From contig BDIU01000157.1 of NCBI GenBank assembly GCA_002118135.1, positions 62,001 to 126,000 on the forward strand: a stretch of DNA of 64,000 nt, in the 5' to 3' direction. Below the pieces are notes generated by a model, which saw only the letters and a list, made by a program, of their open reading frames with translations, did no database searches and was not told the origin of the DNA. A program made the position numbers and the translations under genes. Below, in pieces: positions 44,101 to 55,200 of the stretch. Origin of the DNA: Trebouxia sp. TZW2008. Taxonomy: Eukaryota > Chlorophyta > Trebouxiophyceae > Trebouxiales > Trebouxiaceae. Each line of letters starts with the position of its first letter. The stretch's first letter is position 1.

Positions 44101-44748
44101 TCCTCTGCAGGCAGGTGTGGATCTGAAGAATGTCAGCTTTGACATCCCATAAGCACTTTTGTATTGAGTAAAGCACAATTTATGCCAGGCATGCACACAC
44201 AAAGTAGCAAGGATGACATGGCAAAAATGCGAGGCATACACTCTCACTTGAGTCAGCACAGGCAAGCGCCCAACTGGGAATACAAATTCTATGAGCTTAT
44301 CCCTGTCAGCCAAGTCCATTGCTGTGAACAGATTGCCTGCAGGAGGCATAACCCTGTGAAGCCAGTCAAAGCTCCACCAACAAGTATAGTCAACGTTTGA
44401 GTAGCCTACTCGTTGGGCCAAGCAGTTGCACAAGGGCTTTTGTGTCTTCTGGCTGATTGCCCTGACGCAACAAATGACCGCTTCAAGCCACTTACAGGAG
44501 TCCAGTGCGTGATCACTCAAGCTGAAACGCAAACTGACCTCTGCGGCGGCGCTCAGCCAGCTTGGCCCATCGTAGCCAAATAAGTTTTTGACCAGGAGGG
44601 GAAAACACGTCTCAAAGAAGCCGCGCAGGTTGTCCCAGTTGCTGCTAATGCACTCATCAACAGCCTGACAAGCGCGCGCGACAGGGAGCCTGGAGTCGTT
44701 GATGACATCTTGCAGTGCGGCAAACGACTCGACTCTGCTCCCTGACAT
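35178..44748 (-). CDS. Neutral sphingomyelinase 3 / SMPD4-like protein
   Basis: Fourteen exons: 44748-44539, 44461-44410, 44336-44248, 44004-43774, 43448-43316, 42576-42413, 41470-41297, 40667-40558, 39597-39457, 38558-38396, 38042-37842, 37071-36964, 36728-36630, 35426-35178; 707 aa, all phases consistent. It follows human SMPD4 in order: LLVKNLFGYDGPSWL, LIEFVFPVGRLPVLTQ, LNTLQYFLFWTAFYVL, ILLQLYLSRFLPRG, GELLFSILTEFWLTDGEDLF, RLYWFMRRAIAKWPEQRSVG, LGQWEGHVLASLPF, FMLFSRGDSGGAAQV and IEQLQFKGDPMHRPVMSREV. SMPD4 is a nuclear-envelope/ER protein whose sphingomyelinase activity is debated. The human C-terminal membrane segment is not visible. The exon before the last may be missing. Many exons have tandem copies in neighbouring introns; exon 8 could be any of three copies. 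Confidence 0.8.
35490..35990 (-). repeat. Tandem copies of the last SMPD4-like exon
   Basis: The exon start CAG-ACTGTGAAGAAGGGCAGAAT recurs near 35510, 35620, 35750, 35870 and 35980, some with GAGCAGCTACAGTTCAAGGG and GGGAGGTGGGCTTT. Units alternate at about 110-130 bp. Only the copy at 35426-35178 keeps frame to the stop. Confidence 0.8.
36510..36605 (-). repeat. Minisatellite, GCATGTATAGGAA unit
   Basis: Seven units of about 13-14 bp (AGCATGTATAGGAAGCATAT and variants) in an intron of the SMPD4-like gene. Confidence 0.85.
37450..37742 (-). repeat. Two partial copies of SMPD4-like exon 11 end
   Basis: The end of exon 11 (GGCCTTTGAAGCTGGTGCCA, then the GTAAGG donor) recurs at about 37735-37655 and 37545-37480 with its own GTAAG-like donor. 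Flanking intron sequence repeats too. Also 37270-37215 repeats the start of exon 12. Confidence 0.75.
38760..38890 (-). repeat. Decayed copy of SMPD4-like exon 10
   Basis: It has acceptor CATGCAG and codes GQWEGHVLASLPFHKLLLPL, nearly identical to exon 10 at 38558-38396, but runs into a stop soon after and has no clear donor. Offset about 333 bp. Confidence 0.85.
39280..39750 (-). repeat. Copies flanking SMPD4-like exon 9
   Basis: The intact exon is 39597-39457. A copy at about 39420-39285 keeps HNMEGLVHRVLGD and a GT donor but has an in-frame TAG. A copy at about 39735-39620 keeps the first part (GPEPVKQA). Unit about 150-170 bp. Confidence 0.8.
40107..40667 (-). repeat. Triplet of 110-bp exon copies, all with intact splice sites
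   Basis: Copies at 40667-40558, 40444-40335 and 40216-40107 are each exactly 110 bp, each start after a CAG acceptor and end before GTCAGT or GTCAGC. They code TFAQRLYWFMRRAIAKWPEQ, SFAKRLYRFMRRAITKWPEQ and SFAKRLYQFMRRAITKWPEQ, and all are open throughout. 110 is not a multiple of three, so two adjacent copies cannot both be included in frame. Confidence 0.9.
40882..40918. repeat. ATATC pentanucleotide microsatellite
   Basis: Seven or so units of ATATC/CATAT in an intron of the SMPD4-like gene. Confidence 0.9.
41086..41200 (-). repeat. Decayed copy of exon 7 with poly-G/C runs and a 2-N gap
   Basis: Reading the minus strand, TTGGCTGCCGCCCTCCCAG repeats the Pro-rich part of exon 7 (41470-41297) and ends CTGTCCAG-GTAACT like its donor. 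The middle has collapsed into poly-C runs. Bases 41141-41142 are N, so the assembly is unsure here. Confidence 0.7.
41805..42290 (-). repeat. Three extra copies of SMPD4-like exon 6 end
   Basis: The exon 6 end codes KNPKQDRLAPTLPYEAPTGD and is followed by GT. It recurs at about 42280-42217, 42096-42015 and 41890-41813, a spacing of about 200 bp. Copies carry CCCTGCCCTATGAGG-like words and their own GTGTGTG or GTCTGTG donors, with frame damage in some. Confidence 0.85.
42640..42798 (-). pseudogene. Fragment of a bacterial-type NAD-dependent epimerase/dehydratase
   Basis: The minus strand codes MKILVTGIAGMLGSNFSSWI, then ECEIVGIDNLSTGFKENIDD, the start of an extended SDR sugar-nucleotide epimerase with the GxxGxxG NAD motif. 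It stops resembling the family near 42643 and merges into intron sequence. No splice structure. The style is prokaryotic rather than plant, and it lies in intron 5 of the SMPD4-like gene. Viral origin is possible but less likely from what is visible. Confidence 0.65.
42805..42987 (-). pseudogene. Fragment of an unknown ORF just upstream of the epimerase fragment
   Basis: A minus-strand frame ends in IVEIKSLDRSLSSMYAAWYQ, VAFVFMGFRQLDRVRNNSLP and V-stop, 6 bp before the ATG that opens the epimerase fragment. Stop and start this close, in the same direction, look like two adjacent genes of a bacterial operon. I do not recognise the family. Confidence 0.45.
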
Positions 44749-45363
44749 TCAGCGTTGGACGTGTTTGTGCACAAAGGCCTCAACTGCTGTAGTGTGTATG
44801 GCGAGCCTGCTGTGCATGACATGCCATGAACGGCATGCTTTGCAATGCCGATGGAACGCTGACGCCAATGGCAGATTAGTGTGGACCTGTCTACTTTCGT
44901 CAAACCATAGACAAGTTGATCAGCTCGAGTAAACAGGCTGCAGACCATGCTGGCAAAAGCATATTGTCTGCTTTGGAACACTTGTGCATTGCATCTCTGG
45001 AGAGAAGGTCTGCTGTCTGCTCTTACGGTGATGCACAACACTTGAATGCATGGTCAGCTTTTGAAGGCAGAGCCTGGCCTTTGTGTCTCAGCTTGTCAAG
45101 CTGCCTACCACATGCACCATCATTGACAACATCAAGAGCAATACAGCCCAGCTCCTGAGGCGTAGCTTCTGCTCATTGGCTGGGGAACGGTAGTGCTTGT
45201 GGGTGCAACACTAATTCGCCTAGCATACTGTACCGCATGTAGCTTGATCCGAGTGCTGGCCCAGCAGTTGCAATTGGATGAATGATGTCCATAATTGCCT
45301 CACATGCTGCTCAATGTTCGGCAGGCTGATAAATTCATTGCCTGGCACCATATTGTCCACCTA
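44749..45363. other. Intergenic region between the SMPD4-like and BolA genes
   Basis: 615 bp, both neighbours on the minus strand. It should hold the 3' UTR of the BolA gene and the promoter of the SMPD4-like gene. No coding sequence recognised. Confidence 0.5.
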
Positions 45364-46152
45364 TCAGCTTGTTCCGCTTGCCTCTGCAGGTGTGCTGGTC
45401 TTCATTGAGTCTACTGCATGGACCGTGCTCTGCAGCTCCTGCCATATAGCCTGCACCGATACAGGTGCTGCTGACCTGCTAGTACTGCACAACTGGCCTG
45501 TTGTGCATGCCACTATTCTGCTAAGACAGGAAAGAGAAAACAAAGCCCATGTATGCCTTAAGGCACCATAACGGGGACCTCTGCTGTTGCAGTAGCCTGT
45601 AATTCAAATTTCAGAACACACCTTGTAAACAAGCCTCTGTCGCTTGACGCTTGTTTGTCCCTCAAAGAGTTTGGACACCACCTCTATACTGACATGTCGA
45701 CCATCGCCGTACACATCTACAACCTCAACCTTGTCTGCTACTAGGCTTTCTGTTATACTGGCTTTCATTGACTGCATGAGCTGTGCAGATATCTGGCCCT
45801 GCTCTTCTGTTGACACCTCCTGACTGGAGGCTCTGACTGTCTGAAGGGGAAAGGTTCGTGCAGCAGGTCGCTGAGACCGGAACGGACGTGACGCTGAATG
45901 TCTGTATGGTCTGACTGCCTGGCTCTTGCTCGTCTGGTGGTGGACAGTTGGGCATGTCTGCAGGTTGAGCACAAGCCCCTGTACCATGCTCGATAAGCCT
46001 GCTGACAGGATCTCAACGTCTGGCGCGGGCGAGACAGCTGCACCACGACCGAAGTTACTGCCTTGCTCACGATGCCAGGCAGATCGGAGAGTGGTTTTGC
46101 CGAAACAAAGTGGCAGTTGACTTCCTTGTCGACTTCGATAGGCTAACGACAT
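45364..46152 (-). CDS. BolA domain protein, probably plastid or mitochondrial
   Basis: Two exons: 46152-45622 and 45450-45364; 205 aa. BolA proteins partner with monothiol glutaredoxins in Fe-S cluster handling. The BolA domain covers about residues 125-200: MQSMKASITESLVADKVEVV, DVYGDGRHVSIEVVSKLFEG, then the conserved SVKRQRLVYKAIWQEL and HAVDSMKTSTPAEA. The N-terminal 115 residues are rich in Ser, Arg, Gln and Ala with few acids, as in an organelle targeting leader, though longer than usual. No SufE domain is present, so this is a stand-alone BolA. An upstream in-frame extension lacks an ATG. The conserved His/Cys ligand region is not obvious beyond the GRH. Confidence 0.9.
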
Positions 46153-46961
46153 TTCAATGGCTGATGAGCTCAACTTGGTGCATTGCAAACAAACCAATCA
46201 ATTCTGTGCCTCTCATGCCAGGGTATCACCCCATTCTCAAGTGGCATGCATACAGCTCAACGCCAACCCAGGACCTTTTGCACTTCTTGAGGCTGAACCA
46301 AATCATTGCCAGTGGTGTGCACACCATGACAGCAATCACGGCTTTGTCAAAAGCCCACAACAAATTGCACTACTGCAATGAATGCTGTCAGGCCTCACAC
46401 CGCCAATGCATGTGAGCGTTCAAATGATCAAATGCTAGCTACCGCTGTTTGGCATTACTGGATTGCATGCGAGATGTGCTGCATTGCTCTACGAGGCAGA
46501 TGCATTGTAATCGATCTGAACTTCTTCAACTCAAAGACATCGCTTACTCCTGCAAAACTTGAGCATGTCTCACACAGCTCAGTGTGCTTATGTAGAGCTG
46601 AAGGGCGCAAAGAGTTGCAAACGGACCTGACAAGTACTGTGACCCTTAGACTTTGCAAAAGCAGCTTCCTGACACAGGACTCATCTTTTTGCGCTATAAC
46701 ATACGCATCATCCCATACAACTCCGTACATGGAAGTCAAAAGCTGCTCCACAACTTACACAGGAAGTACGCTTGCCCACAGTCAAGCACAGTTTCTGTTC
46801 TCATCACATCAGGGCCCATCCATGATTGCAGATTTTCCTTTGATACAAAGCAGCTTGCATCTCTCAATGACAAGGCGAGAATGCTCGAGCAGCTGAGCTC
46901 TTAGTCAGCCGCACCCTGTCCCTGCCAAAGTCAACGCCACAGCAGAGCAAAGCTGAGGGCC
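46153..46961. other. Region between BolA and the CDF transporter, with an unresolved plus-strand frame
   Basis: It holds the BolA promoter and the transporter 3' UTR. A plus-strand ATG at 46157 opens MADELNLVHCKQTNQFCASH and a frame at 46653-46904 reads IIPYNSVHGSQKLLHNLHRK; they look somewhat protein-like but could not be joined into a supported gene. A small gene divergent from BolA is possible. Confidence 0.35.
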
Positions 46962-49900
46962 TCAAGGAGATGATGGCCTGTTGCTGAGATTGCTATTGCT
47001 GCGGATCAGGTGTTCAGCTGATACCAGAGGCACCTGCACAGCAGATTCTGATTTTGGTTATCCATTTGGTGTGTTGACACAGTGCAGTGTACCAGTGGCA
47101 TCTCTGTGATTGACAACACACATTTTGATGACATTTGATGACCATGGTGGCAGACAACGGTATTGCATATGCAATGAACTTGTGCTGTGCAGGTGAACAC
47201 TCAAGCCCATGCAGTTAAGACAGTAGCAAGCAATGCACAGCTGACTGTTGTCAGGTAGTGCACCTTTGGTAACAAAACTCGTGTAATGCAAAGTCTGTGT
47301 AGTACAACACAAAGACATGTCCTGCTCAAATGTATGCAATAAACCACAGGCATCACCTGTTCAGCAACCAGGGTGTGAGGCATGAACAAGTTTTTGGCAC
47401 CAGAGGCCAGATTGCGCTCCACCTGCACAACACCAGCAGTTTTGGCTATATGTGCTGCAGAGCAAAAGTGCTGCCTGAGTGCGGACAAGACCTAAACGCT
47501 TGCTGCTTCACACACTGTCTACACATTCTATTATGCCCATGAGCCATTACGCCCAGGAGCTAAGAACATGACCCATGCATAAGCATCGCTGCAGTCCACA
47601 ACACCCAAACAAGCAACACATACTGACAACCAAGCATGAGCAGCCAAGCTTAGCCAGCTTCAGCTGTGCAGGCCAACCAGCAGTACAAGCCATGGACAGG
47701 CTAGTGTTCCTAATTTGAGGCAGTGACGACGGGCCACACTGCCAGCAAGCAATGCATCAGTGTTACATAGGCTCACCTTGTGCTCTGCTTCAGCGCGTAC
47801 AGCATAATCAACATGAACAAAAGCTCGCTCTACCTCTTCCAGTCCCTCTACCTACAAATGGCACATCAGCATAGTCTGACATCAGCTAAGCCGTCATTTC
47901 AAGCAAGCAAGCCATGTGCACTAATGAACGCATTGCAGCATCATGAATATGGAGAACAGCTCGCTCTACCTCTTCAAGTCCCTCCACGTACAAATGGCAC
48001 AGCAGCATAGTCTGAATTCAGCTGAGCCGTCACTTCAAGCAAGCAAGCCATGAGCACTAACAGATGCACGCAGCTGAGGTTGCACACTAGCGATGTGCCA
48101 CAGTCTGTTGCCTTGAGAACAGCAGAGCATGTGGGCACCAAAAATCTGTACACTTGCTGCAAGCCAGGAACTAGTGGCTGGCTTAAGAACGCAGCAGCGT
48201 ATGGTCAATGCAGAAGTTGCCACAATAACTCTGATGCTAGCAAGATAGTGTACTTAATGAAGCAAGATACGCTGTGCAGCAAGCTGGTTTCCAGCTTGAA
48301 GCAGGAGCGATTCCATGCATATGGAAGTATGGTGAACTCACCTTGTGCTGCAGCATGAGGGCAATGTCATGTGACTCCTTCACTGACATGTCTTCTGGGA
48401 GCATGATCTCCAGCTCAACCTGCAGCAGTGATAACAGGCTGAGCTACAGCATGCACAGCATTTGCTTGTGAGCAATAGCACTGAAGCACCAGCAGTGCAA
48501 ACAGGCTGTCATGACACCAGGACCTTTTCCACAGCACTGCTGACTGCATTCTGCAGCACAGGATATGCTTCAGGGTGAATGCTGCATGTTTGGCATTGGC
48601 CATTGATGCTGCAAATTCTGCAACCTGCAGCCGTGTGCAACACACATGGGCACATGTGAGTGGCCTTACCAAGAAACGTTGCCCAAAGTGGTACGCTCTG
48701 ATGACGTCCACAGAGATCAGGTCATGATGCTTGAGGGCCAGCTCTCGCAGCTGTTCAATGAACTCTGGTGGTGCAGTCTTGCCCAGAATCTTGTCCACCT
48801 GTAGAAAAGGCTTTTCTGGAGGTTTGACTGAACCTTAAAGCATCTTCTGGGCAGGAATTGCATGGATTGATTTTGGGCATCATGGGTCTTGGCAACATGG
48901 GTCCTGCTGCATGCATTGGACAATTGAGGGTGCAAAACATGTGCAGCTATGCAAAATTTATACTTTGGCTTCAAGCATCAGCCAGCTGCAAAAAAGTCGG
49001 ACACTAGAGCATTGCAATGTTTCACATGAGTTAATTTTTGGATTTGTTACATACCTGGCCCTTGCTAATTCTAATCCAGGAGTAAATAATGTACAATGAG
49101 ATAACAACGGCGCCTGCAGTTCACGCAACACGTTAATATTTGGACCACATGCATTTGCTTCCCGATGGCAGGAAAGCAACCACGCATCTGAACTGCGTTG
49201 ATACACTCAGTGCTCTCATTGGTGTCAAGCAGCAAAACTGGCGAGACAAGACTTGCACCACACTTATGCAGTACTTGGGCCGGTTTAAGTAGCAGTCACG
49301 ACTGATTGCTATCACTGTTGTACAGCAAACACACGCAGCACTTGCGCCAGTACATGTAGCAGTTATGACTGATTGCTATCGTTGTTGTACAGCAAACACA
49401 TGCAGCATTTGTGCCGGTACATGTAGCAGTTATGGCTGATTACTATTATTGTTATACAGCAAGGTTTGTGCAGTCCTACCTGCTGGATCAAGCCACCACA
49501 CCTTGGGCACTTGTGAAGCAATGGCCACACCAAAAATGGCCACCAGATTGCTGCAAGAACCACAAGGCATCGACGGGGTTGACAACAATTGTCAGATTCA
49601 ACACATCTGCTGGCTAGGAAGCCTTCATTGCAAAATAAGTTTACCATAAAACCCTCTGTTCCAGCCTTGACAAGCAATCCTGCTAGATATTTGCTGATCA
49701 AAATCTTATTCATTGGCTAGCATCATGCTTGCTGTACGCAAAGCACCTGCTGCTGCGTATGCATGGCCTGCTGTCATTGATGCTCAAGTGCAAAGAGAGA
49801 TAGTGATTTTACATGCTTTAGCCAGCCAACAAGGCTGATTGCATGTGCCAGACAGTGGCAATGACTATATGTCCATGAGGTTCAGGCAGTCTATGACATA

Positions 49901-51836
49901 GTCAAACGCAGTTGCAATTGTGGTGTGCATGACATGCTATTGATGATGCTGTGCTGCTAAATCCTGCACTGATTTACCTCATGATGTCATTGAGATGATC
50001 TTCTGCCAGAGCGAGCATTGTGGCTGAGTAATTACGCATAGATACACAGACAAGGTACAGGCCAACCTTGAGGCTGACTGCGCCTCCCAAAATGGCAAAA
50101 GTCACTGCTGATGCGTCTAGCCCGGGTCGATTGTCTGCAGCATGAGATCACAAAGGGTGCATTTTTGACACACTTCAGCGTTTGAAGAAGTCAACAGGAG
50201 TACACAAGCAAGTAACGCTACTGCCTCATTAGGCGAGCTTTGTTTGTAGAGGAATTATCAGCAAAAGCCTGTGTGGCAGCACCATTGAGATCAAGTGCTG
50301 CCGTTGTAAGCATTATTAGCAAGGCCATCAACTGTGTTTAGAATGCTGAGGGGCATTTGCAGACTCTGTGCATATTGAGGCATTGCGTTAAGGTGAAGAC
50401 AATGCTCGGTGGTAAAGTGCTTGGCAAAGCAAAATGATTCTTAGGGTTGCTGGCTGCTGAGTGTGACCAGAGACATGCCCTAGAGGTTGACTGGAGAGCA
50501 GCAGCTTGCAGAACAAGCATCAACGCACATGTCAGACGAAGTACTGCTATGACAGGACTTACGATGTGCAAGACCGTCCACAAGGGCTCCGATGGACTCT
50601 CTGATCACCAAAACTGTTGCAATTGACATGATGACAGCACAAACAATCACAGCCACAGTCTCAAGCCGTGTCCGCCCAATAGGAAACTGCACTCACACAC
50701 AGTGCTGTTGAAGGAGCTGACGCAAGATGGGATCATCAATAGGATGCAGCAGCTGGGGGTGCAATGTCACTACGTGCAGGTTCTGATTACCATGCGTAAC
50801 AGCACTGCCCTGGTATTGGAAGAACATGCTGTCACAACTGCCCCATATGTGCGGTTGGTGCTTGTGCCGTGAGGATATGCATTGTGGAAAGCAATCAGCA
50901 ATATAGCAGGGCAAGCCTGACAAAAGCCACATTGCATGCAGCAGAGAAAACTTGCAGGGCACTCATGCAAGACTTTCAAGCTCCACTGACCTTGTGATCA
51001 AGCTTCCGCATTCTCCATTGTGCAAACGCCAGAACAGCCTGCAAATGATCATTAAGCCATGAATGCTTGAGTATATGCATATTAAGCTGGGCAATGCAGT
51101 TGGTGGGATAGTGTCTGGGCTCATAGGTCACGTGGGCCTGAGAGTATCTGCGACAGCACTCACACCTAAGCTGACGCATATGCTGCACAATGCATATGCT
51201 GCACAATCACGCACAGAGTGTATCCATTGCAGCTGTTGCTGCTGAGGCTGCTGCGCTTGTGTCAGTCTGACTGAAGCTGTGCTGATAAATTACTGGCTGA
51301 CTCACCTGACTTGCAATGTCTACAAAGGAATCTGCTGCACTGCAGGAAAGCACATATCGATGAGTGAGGCTTCAGAATGCTAACACAGGTGTGGGCGCAT
51401 GTTGCACGCATACCTGGCAAGCACAGAAAATGATCTGGAGATGCCGAAAGCTATGAACTTCACCACTAACAGTAAGAAGTTGACAGCCCTGCAGGACCAT
51501 AGAGCTTGTGGATGTACTGCTTGCATGTGATGGCCATGCAGTGTCATGGACATTCCAGGCTGAGTCGAGCCATTGCGGTGTGAGCTTGCGTCGACTTCGG
51601 TTCAGATACCAGGAGAGGTTCATAGCTATCTTTGCTCTTTTCTCTGTCCAGTCATTCTGCGGTGGGGGTCGAGCCGCAGCTTGTGCTGCAGCACTAGTCC
51701 TTGCAAGCGCTAGCCTTGCTTCTTGCACGCTCACCGGCGGTTCTGGTCGACCTGCCGGTGCTGCCGAGATCTGTGTGTTTGGCGAGGTCGCAGCATCTCG
51801 AGTCTGTCCTTCACGGGCTGTCGATGATTTGTCCAT
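46962..51836 (-). CDS. Cation diffusion facilitator, Mn-type (MTP family)
   Basis: Thirteen exons: 51836-51610, 51488-51414, 51339-51306, 51038-50991, 50686-50563, 50134-49978, 49550-49480, 49113-49055, 48798-48670, 48419-48342, 47851-47777, 47422-47357, 47033-46962; 404 aa, phases consistent. CDF proteins export divalent metal from the cytosol by proton antiport. Six membrane helices are visible, e.g. AVNFLLLVVKFIAFGI, TVAVIVCAVIMSIATVLVI, NLVAIFGVAIASQVPKVWWL and GAVVISLYIIYSWIRIS. Helix 2 has DSFVD (residues 104-108) and helix 5 has DHLND (215-219): DxxxD in both positions marks the Mn-CDF group, whereas Zn-CDFs have HxxxD. The cytosolic domain reads DLISVDVIRAYHFGQRFLVE and ERAFVHVDYAVRAEAEHK. 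The last two exons, coding about 45 residues beyond the usual end, are less certain. Confidence 0.9.
47927..47993 (-). pseudogene. Decayed tandem copy of a transporter exon
   Basis: Minus strand GTGGAGGGACTTGAAGAGGT followed by AGAGCGAGCTGTTCTCCAT repeats the exon at 47851-47777 about 140 bp upstream. The acceptor is lost (GTACG instead of GTAG) and the frame is broken. Flanking intron sequence is copied too. Confidence 0.8.
49263..49460. repeat. Tandem repeat, about 66-bp unit, three copies
   Basis: Units share GACTGATTGCTATC, GTTGTACAGCAAACACA and GCAGCA, with CCGGTACATGTAGCAGT between them. It is in a transporter intron. Confidence 0.85.
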
Positions 51837-52293
51837 GTCGAAGTCTCACAAACGAGACGTCATCAGCAATACAGCATGCAATGCTTCGCAGACCGCAGTG
51901 ATCATGGGCTTTCTGAAGTCGCTCCAAATCTTGCCCAGCATGCAGATCGACTCGGCATCATTCAATCGAAGAAATCGGCAACTTTAGGTCAAACCTGACT
52001 CATCAGCTTCAGGCAATGTACATGCAGCTGCTACCTGGTTTGGAAGTCAGCGCTGCTCGTTGTATGCAATGCGCCCTGCTCAACATGCTACAATGCTCCT
52101 GTTGCCGGTGAAGTGCTGAACATGCGTGACACTGTATGTACTGGATCAATTAACTTAATCAAATACTTCTAGGTATGAGCTGATAACCATTTTGCTGACA
52201 CGATCACATGCGTGCAGTTTAGCAAAAAAATCTGGCATGATACCAATGCAGATGCTAACGGGCCAAACAGCTGCAGCAGCTGTTGTGCCCCCC
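51837..52293. other. Intergenic region upstream of the transporter
   Basis: 457 bp between the SWC4 stop and the transporter start, both minus strand. Promoter and 3' UTR only; no gene seen. The sequence near 51855-51990 may be transporter 5' UTR. Confidence 0.5.
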
Positions 52294-55200
52294 TCAATCA
52301 TCTGAGTACTTTTTAGACGTCCTTGGTCGTTTTGCAGCTGGGGTGTCATCCGTTTCATACCTTGCGGGTGCCTGCAGCTTGCAGGCAAACAGAATTGCAT
52401 ACTGCCCTCACAGCATGACAGCTATGCTTTTGGCCAATGATCTACAGCTTATAGCACACTCTGAAGCCTTCTTATGACATGCACGGTTGTTTCAGACTGA
52501 AATCAGTGCTGATCAACTACTTGAATTTGTTTTGCCTCATGTCCAAACATGCCTTGGTGCATTCTTGTTGCAGGTAGGTCGTATTGCCACCCATCAGCCA
52601 CAGTCTTACCTTTCCTTTTGCTGCTCTTCTTCTGCTATCACTGCCAGGACCCTCTGTCCCAGCTTGCCTGCAACCATGCCACAGTGACAGTTTTGCATAG
52701 TCTCCATTTTGCTTTTGAGTATACCATGATAGAGCTGTGCGCGCAGCAGTCAGCACATTGACCCAACATCATGCTTCATAGCATCCTGAATAGCTTGCAC
52801 AGAGCTGAAAGAAAAGAAATTGACAATTTCCACGCCGCTAGGCATGTTTGAGAGGCCTCGGATAGGTCATGGCGTCCCTGTGTTAAACAGCTTGCACAGA
52901 GCTGCAGCAGGACACAAAGCCAAGCCACACAAAATGCATCTGCTTTGATAGAAATACAAAGGACGTCTGGCTGCATGCAAAGAACCAAAGGATCAAGTTT
53001 GCTCTGATAATGCCTTGGGGCGCATGCTGTTGCAGGTTCACATATGCATGCCACATATGCTACCTGTGCTGCAGTGTTTTTCTCAACTCCAGCATAGCAA
53101 TGACCTCTGCTCTAAGAGCCAAGTAGGCCCCACAGGTAGCCCTGGTGGGTACAGCTGGGGGCCCAGGTACCCCCAGCTCTCCCATTGTTGTGTCCACTAG
53201 CTTCTGCGCCCTGCAAGGAACCCACTCAGCCAGGAGCAACAGATACAGCAACTTCTTCTTAGAAACACACTAAATATATAAAGACGTTCTCAATGTAAGG
53301 ACAAGGCAATTGGGAAGCGATTGCTGCACTCTGACTGCAGTGCTATTCTAATTCAGGACACTTTGGTAAAGGAACAATCTCCTTGGTCAACGCAACACTC
53401 ACTATATAGATCCCGTGTTAAAGCTGTGTTATATTTGATACATGTATAAAAAGTTCAATGCGGCATGTGGACCAGCTTAGGCGTGGATTCTGATGCAGAT
53501 GCTCAATGCCCAAATGATCATCAAGTCTCAAAAGACCTGCAGCTTCTTGCTTGATGACCAAACAAGCATCAATGAGCAGGGGGCATGACAGTGCAGCTCA
53601 AGATCGCACAGAATCACATCTCTCTCAGGCATGCAGTGCTGTGCCAAAACAGTCCAGTGTAGAATTAAAGTCCCACATTACTGCTGCATGAGTTCCTCAT
53701 TCCAAGTGCTCATGCAAAGTGCTCTGGCGTAGAAATCAGTGTGAACAGCAGCATCTGAGACTGTCCCACTGAGTGAATGTTTGCTGCCAATTTGCACACG
53801 ACACAAGACACAAACCAACAAGCACACACCCACAGAATGTTTCACAGCATCCCATGCATGAATCCTGTAACGTCAGAATGCCACATCATGGCTGCTGCTT
53901 TGACTCAAGCTGTGAATGCAACCCAACCAGCAATGCAAGCCAACAGCCCTGAGTGCTGTCTTGTCACTGATTGCTGTCGCTCAGGATCAAAAAGCAAAAG
54001 CATACACAACAGTAAGCAGCACTGCACTTGTGTCGCCAGTGACTTTGCCCAGCAACATGCAAAGCAATGCGAGCCAACAGCCCTGAGTGCTGTCTTGTCA
54101 CTCATTGTTGTTGCTCAGGATCCAAAAGGCATACATAACAGGAAGCAGCACTGCACCTGGTGCCGCCAGTGACTTTGCCCAGCTGAGCAGTGGCTACATC
54201 TTGAGTGTGACGGCCTCTGGCATACACCCCAGGCTTGAGCTTGGCAGGGGCAACATCAGCGGTGAAGAGGGAGGACTGGCCAGCAGGGGCTTGATCAGGG
54301 ATGGCGGAGGGGGCTGCTGCCTCTGGCAGGGGTCCTGAGGGGGTAGCCTGCTGGGCTTGATGAGCCGGGGCAGGAGTTGCCACATTGGCTGCAGCAGGAC
54401 ACCCAGCTTGTGTTACATGCCTTGCAAACGATGGGCATGCATTATCAAGGAGAAGGCTTATGTAGCACCACATTGATAACAACACAGATGCCTGTGAGAG
54501 GGGCCTTGAGGGGGTGGCCTGTTGGGGCTGGGGCTGCGACATGGGCTGCAATGTATCAAGCAAGTTGTCTATATGCCTTGACACTGACTATGTGGCCTGT
54601 TGGGCTTGATGTGCCGGGACAGATGTTGTGGCATTAGCTGCGACAGGTCAGTAGGTTGAATTGTTTGCATTGATGTTGATGGTCATGCATCCTTGGATCA
54701 TGCTACAAAATACTCACAAGCATGGAAGCAAGTTTGGTCAATCAGGCAAGATATATGCGCGCAGCAGGTCTAAGCGTCATCGCTAAAATTGAAGGCATGT
54801 GCAGGATTAAGCCTGGCTATGACTGGCCTGAAGTCAACATGCCAGCTTTGCGCTTTGACCTTGTCGCTGGATGCTTGTGAGGCGTTAGCAACACCTTAAA
54901 TTGCAAGCAACTGGTTGAAGTTCCAGACAGGAGAGGCACCTGGTTGTGCTGGAGCAGCAGCCTTGCGCTGCGCCTGGAGGGCAGCTTGCTCAGCTTTCCT
55001 GACTGCCTGTATCTGTGCAGCTTGCTCCAGGATTGCGTTCTCCTCTGCTTCTTGCTGAGGTGTGCGGCTGACCATCATTTCCAAACCCCTCTTGCGTTCC
55101 CTGAAGTCCAGAAAAGCCAAGAGCATGAGCTGCTTCCATCATCATGTCAGTGATTGCTGCTGTAATGGGAAAGTGGCTGCAGCGTGAAGCAGTACACTGT

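Noticed and set aside
49263..49460. Three repeats as a CRISPR-like array
   Set aside because: Whole 66-bp units are similar, without spacers; a simple minisatellite.
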